Assembly: GCA_028023455.1 (NCBI GenBank)
Contig: JAQFVV010000278.1
Location: 312,001 to 376,000, forward strand
Reading direction: 5' to 3'
Length of the DNA stretch: 64,000 nt
Origin: Epiperipatus broadwayi
Taxonomy: Eukaryota; Onychophora; Udeonychophora; Euonychophora; Peripatidae
The notes under the pieces are model-generated. The model saw nothing but the letters and a program-made list of their open reading frames with translations. It searched no databases and was not told the origin of the DNA. The position numbers and the translations under genes were made by a program. Shown in pieces: positions 61,149-64,000 of the stretch (position 1 is the first letter of the stretch; each line of letters begins with the position of its first letter).

Positions 61149-61503
61149 AAAATGAAGAGGTAGTTAATTCTGACTCTTTGCGTTTATGTAAAAATATTTT
61201 ACACTGTTTCGGCGGTTTGGTAAAGACGCCATCTATTGATCATAAATAACAAGTGATAGCAGGTTACGTGACTAACTTGTTTTTATTTTTCATAAATGTA
61301 CCTTTAAAGTTTTCTTGCAATGATATATATTGCAGAGACTTTGACTATGTGGTGAAACTGAACTGAGATCAGACCCATATAGATATCTAGCTTGCTAGGC
61401 TGAGTTTGAAGACTTTACACGGTCTGAAAAATTCACGCTTGCAAACTGATATAAACGTTTTGCATAAGCGCTTGGGAGTCAGTCTTTAGACCTAGTTTCT
61501 ATA

Positions 61504-61563
61504 GCTCTATCCTTCCACTGACGAAAGCAAACCAGCTTGAAATCAGCTGATCTGGAGGTGAGC
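61504..61563 (+). ncRNA. Satellite hammerhead 6
   Basis: Consensus copy. CUGACGA 61,518-61,524, cleavage after 61,552. All helices as in copy 1. Confidence 0.9.
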
Positions 61564-61922
61564 AAAATGAAAGAGGTAGTTAATCCTGACTCCTTTTGCG
61601 TTTATGTAAAAATATTTTACACTTGTTTCGGTGGTTTTGGTAAAGACGCCATCTATTGATCATAAATAACAAGTGATAGCAGGTTACGTGACTAACTTGT
61701 TTTTATTTTTCATAAATGTACCTTTAAAGTTTTCTTGCAATGATATATATTGCAGAGACTTTGACTATGTGGTGAAACTGAACTGAGATCAGACCCATAT
61801 AGATATCTAGCTTGCTAGGCTGAGTTTGAAGACTTTACCGGTCTGAAAAATTCACGCTTGCAAACTGATATAAACGTTTTGCATAAGCGCTTGGGAGTCA
61901 GTCTTTAGACCTAGTTTCTATA

Positions 61923-61982
61923 GCTCTATCCTTCCACTGACGAAAGCAAACCAGCTTGAAATCAGCTGATCTGGAGGTGAGC
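61923..61982 (+). ncRNA. Satellite hammerhead 7
   Basis: Consensus copy. CUGACGA 61,937-61,943, cleavage after 61,971, exactly 419 nt from copy 6. Confidence 0.9.
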
Positions 61983-62341
61983 AAAATGAAAGAGGTAGTT
62001 AATCCTGACTCCTTTTGCGTTTATGTAAAAATATTTTACACTTGTTTCGGCGGTTTTGGTAAAGACGCCATCTATTGATCATAAATAACAAGTGATAGCA
62101 GGTTACGTGACTAACTTGTTTTTATTTTTCATAAATGTACCTTTAAAGTTTTCTTGCAATGATATATATTGCAGAGACTTTGACTATGTGGTGAAACTGA
62201 ACTGAGATCAGACCCATATAGATATCTAGCTTGCTAGGCTGAGTTTGAAGACTTTACCGGTCTGAAAAATTCACGCTTGCAAACTGATATAAACGTTTTG
62301 CATAAGCGCTTGGGAGTCAGTCTTTAGACCTAGTTTCTATA

Positions 62342-62401
62342 GCTCTATCCTTCCACTGACGAAAGCAAACCAGCTTGAAATCAGCTGATCTGGAGGTGAG
62401 C
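62342..62401 (+). ncRNA. Satellite hammerhead 8
   Basis: Consensus copy. CUGACGA 62,356-62,362, cleavage after 62,390, 419 nt from copy 7. Confidence 0.9.
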
Positions 62402-62760
62402 AAAATGAAAGAGGTAGTTAATCCTGACTCCTTTTGCGTTTATGTAAAAATATTTTACACTTGTTTCGCGGTTTTGGTAAAGACGCCATCTATTGATCAT
62501 AAATAACAAGTGATAGCAGGTTACGTGACTAACTTGTTTTTATTTTTCATAAATGTACCTTTTAAAGTTTTCTTGCAATGATATATATTGCAGAGACTTT
62601 GACTATGTGGTGAAACTGAACTGAGATCAGACCCATATAGATATCTAGCTTGCTAGGCTGAGTTTGAAGACTTTACCGGTCTGAAAAATTCACGCTTGCA
62701 AACTGATATAAACGTTTTGCATAAGCGCTTGGGAGTCAGTCTTTAGACCTAGTTTCTATA

Positions 62761-62820
62761 GCTCTATCCTTCCACTGACGAAAGCAAACCAGCTTGAAAT
62801 CAGCTGATCTGGAGGTGAGC
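62761..62820 (+). ncRNA. Satellite hammerhead 9
   Basis: Consensus copy. CUGACGA 62,775-62,781, cleavage after 62,809, 419 nt from copy 8. Last unit before the array ends at about 62,970. Confidence 0.9.
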
Positions 62821-63079
62821 AAAATGAAAGAGGTAGTTAATTCTGACTCCTTTTGCGTTTATGTAAAAATATTTTATACTTGTTTCGGCGGTTTTGGTAA
62901 AGACGCCATCTATTGATCATAAATAACAAGTGATAGCAGGTTACGTGACTAACTTGTTTTTATTTTTCATATATATATATAATGACTTGAACTCAGAATT
63001 TTAAGCTCCCTATAACTATTTACTTCATTTTATACAAATAATACATATGACACCATACATGTGAAAAAGTTAAATGATT

Positions 63080-63140
63080 TCCAATATACATATTTCTTGC
63101 TGAATCAGCACTCATCAGTTTGTTTAGATCAATATCTGCC
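63080..63140 (-). ncRNA. Family A hammerhead, core boxes intact
   Basis: Minus strand: ACAAA, CUGAUGA, stem II UGCU/AGCA around GAUUC (closing G-A mismatch), GAAA, stem III AUA/UAU, A, then UUGGA. Stem I is weakened by one mismatch. Core boxes complete. Confidence 0.75.
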
Positions 63141-63785
63141 ACATATATATACAATTAGAGTTCAGAATATATTAAGACAGCAAATCTTCAAACTTTAATG
63201 GACAAGCTTCAATCTTGTCCACCATTTAACTATTCAGCCATTCATATCATTGAAAAATCCAAGGACAGAACACTTAAATCATTGTTGATGCCAATATTAT
63301 TGTCATACCCATGTTGACTTTAAGTCACTCTGACCCCTCACATATAGAAACATAAAATGTATATTTAAATATACAAAAGAGGGATGGGCAAAATACAGGC
63401 TGAATATGTAATATTTAAATATATGCATGTTATCTAAATGTAATTAGAAAGAATTTGAACTCATATTTTTAAGCTCCTTATAGCTTACTCCATCACATAA
63501 CCCAATACACATGTATTTAAATATTACATATTCAACCTCAGTTCTTCCCATCACTTTTCTGGGTATTTAAATGCACATTTTAAGGTCCTGTATGTGAGAG
63601 GTCAGAGTAACTTAAAGGCAACATGGGTATGATTAATATTGATGTCAACAAGTGCTTTGATCATTCCATCCTCAGATTTTCAATGATATAAATGACTGAA
63701 GAGTTGGAAGGTGGAGACGGGTGAAGTAAAGTTTGAAGATTTGCTATCCTAATGTAATCTGAGCACTTGTATATATGTGTGGGAG

Positions 63786-63850
63786 ATGGTGACCTGGATC
63801 AACTGTTGAGTGCTGGATACAGTGCAAATTATATATATATATATTGGAGT
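63786..63850 (+). ncRNA. Family A hammerhead, degraded
   Basis: GAUCAA, CUGUUGA (A6 changed to U), GUGCU, GGAUAC, AGUGC, AAAU and an expanded (AT)n in place of stem III, then UUGGA. Not expected to cleave. Confidence 0.6.
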
Positions 63851-64000
63851 TCATTTTTCTTTCTCACATGTATGTGGCCATGTGTATCAGTTGTATAAGC
63901 TGGAGTTGATAGCTACAGGTAGCATAAAATTCTGAGTTCAAGCCCTTATATATATATATATATATTACATCACAATAGACAAATTTTACCCAAACCATGA

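Larger units (their letters stand above)
59393..62970. repeat. 419-bp satellite array with hammerheads, orientation-inverted
   Basis: Plus-phase units start with GATCAATAGATGGCG at 59,394, 59,813 and 60,231. At about 60,294 the array flips and the reverse-phase units follow, with 'TTGATCATAAATAAC' near 60,478, 60,874, 61,238, 61,658, 62,077, 62,495 and 62,915. Monomers are 418-420 bp, except two of about 396 and 364 bp just after the flip that have many small deletions. Clean monomers are nearly identical. Both array edges are (AT)n. Each monomer holds one hammerhead (listed separately), a 'CAATATATATCATTG' palindrome and a 'GATATCTAGCTTGCTAGG' block. No protein is encoded. Confidence 0.96.
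62985..63970. repeat. Family A, inverted pair next to the satellite
   Basis: A minus unit (tRNA-like end near 62,990, HHR at 63,080-63,140, middle part to about 63,420), then a reversed tRNA-like piece near 63,440-63,500, then a plus unit with a degraded HHR at 63,786-63,850 and a tRNA-like end ('GAGTTCAAGCCC') before (AT)n at 63,945. The array of family S ends only about 15 bp before this repeat, with (AT)n between. Confidence 0.8.

Noticed and set aside
61025-61249. 74-codon frame inside the satellite as a gene
   Set aside because: Present only in the deletion-rich unit; clean monomers lack it.
59490-62820. GAGGTGAGC in each satellite monomer as a 5' splice site
   Set aside because: It is fully explained as the 3' strand of hammerhead stem I; no exon frame accompanies it.
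59393-62970. Regularly spaced direct repeats as a CRISPR array
   Set aside because: Repeats are whole 419-bp monomers without unique spacers; the DNA is eukaryotic satellite.

Overview
This window looks like non-coding, repeat-dominated DNA from an animal, very probably an invertebrate. It is strongly AT-rich with many (AT)n, (ATT)n, (TGA)n and (GTT)n microsatellites. It carries a mix typical of metazoans: Penelope-like elements (PLEs) with a GIY-YIG domain, RTE-type and CR1/Jockey-type LINEs, a Merlin (ISXO2-like) DNA transposon, a hAT MITE and tRNA-derived SINEs. I found no host protein-coding gene and no intact tRNA or rRNA gene. The species cannot be read from the sequence; a lophotrochozoan is a guess only.

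The most interesting content is RNA-level: at least two unrelated repeat families carry hammerhead ribozyme (HHR) motifs. Family S is a satellite of 419-bp monomers at about 59.4-63.0 kb. It has nine HHR copies (two on the minus strand, seven on the plus strand), because the array flips orientation near 60,294. Its HHR has a complete core (CUGACGA, GAAA, AU-C cleavage triplet), a 6-bp stem I, a 4-bp stem II and a self-complementary loop-less stem III, the geometry expected of an HHR that works as a dimer. Family A is a dispersed, SINE-like repeat with HHR core CUGAUGA, stem II GUGCU/AGCAC, GAAA, and a 3-bp stem III. It is followed by a tRNA-like A/B-box module. Copies lie at about 15.1-16.5, 19.7, 20.2-21.2, 37.3-37.9, 45.3, 46.8 and 63.0-64.0 kb, with HHR-less fragments at 10.6 and 28.0 kb. 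In two places a whole monomer (444 and 479 nt) lies between two predicted cleavage sites in tandem, as expected for HHR-processed multimers or circles. Further HHR-like motifs sit at the 3' side of a PLE (10.8 kb) and in a perfect-centre palindrome (25.7-25.9 kb).

Layout: 0-8.9 kb, mostly unassigned, with an RTE fragment (1.3 kb) and a Merlin relic (3.85-4.3 kb). 8.9-10.5 kb, two PLE 3' halves in a giant inverted repeat. 10.6-13.06 kb, a second, minus-strand PLE. 15.1-21.2 kb, family A clusters and an RTE 3' fragment. 21.8-28.9 kb, a foldback MITE, SINEs, a longer RTE copy, a palindrome and a hAT MITE. 32.0-35.5 kb, a nearly full CR1/Jockey-type LINE abutting a ~310-bp (ATT)n tract. 35.5-43.3 kb, an older minus-strand LINE with a tandem-repeat 3' region. 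43.4-46.9 kb, a further truncated copy plus a foldback inserted in an older repeat. 52.6-53.4 kb, an ancient LINE reverse transcriptase relic. 55.9-56.3 kb, two SINEs with clean target-site duplications. 59.4-64 kb, the HHR satellite followed by family A.

All protein-coding remnants are transposon-derived and broken. The HHR repeats are non-coding and, if mobile, would depend on the machinery of the PLEs or LINEs around them (inference).
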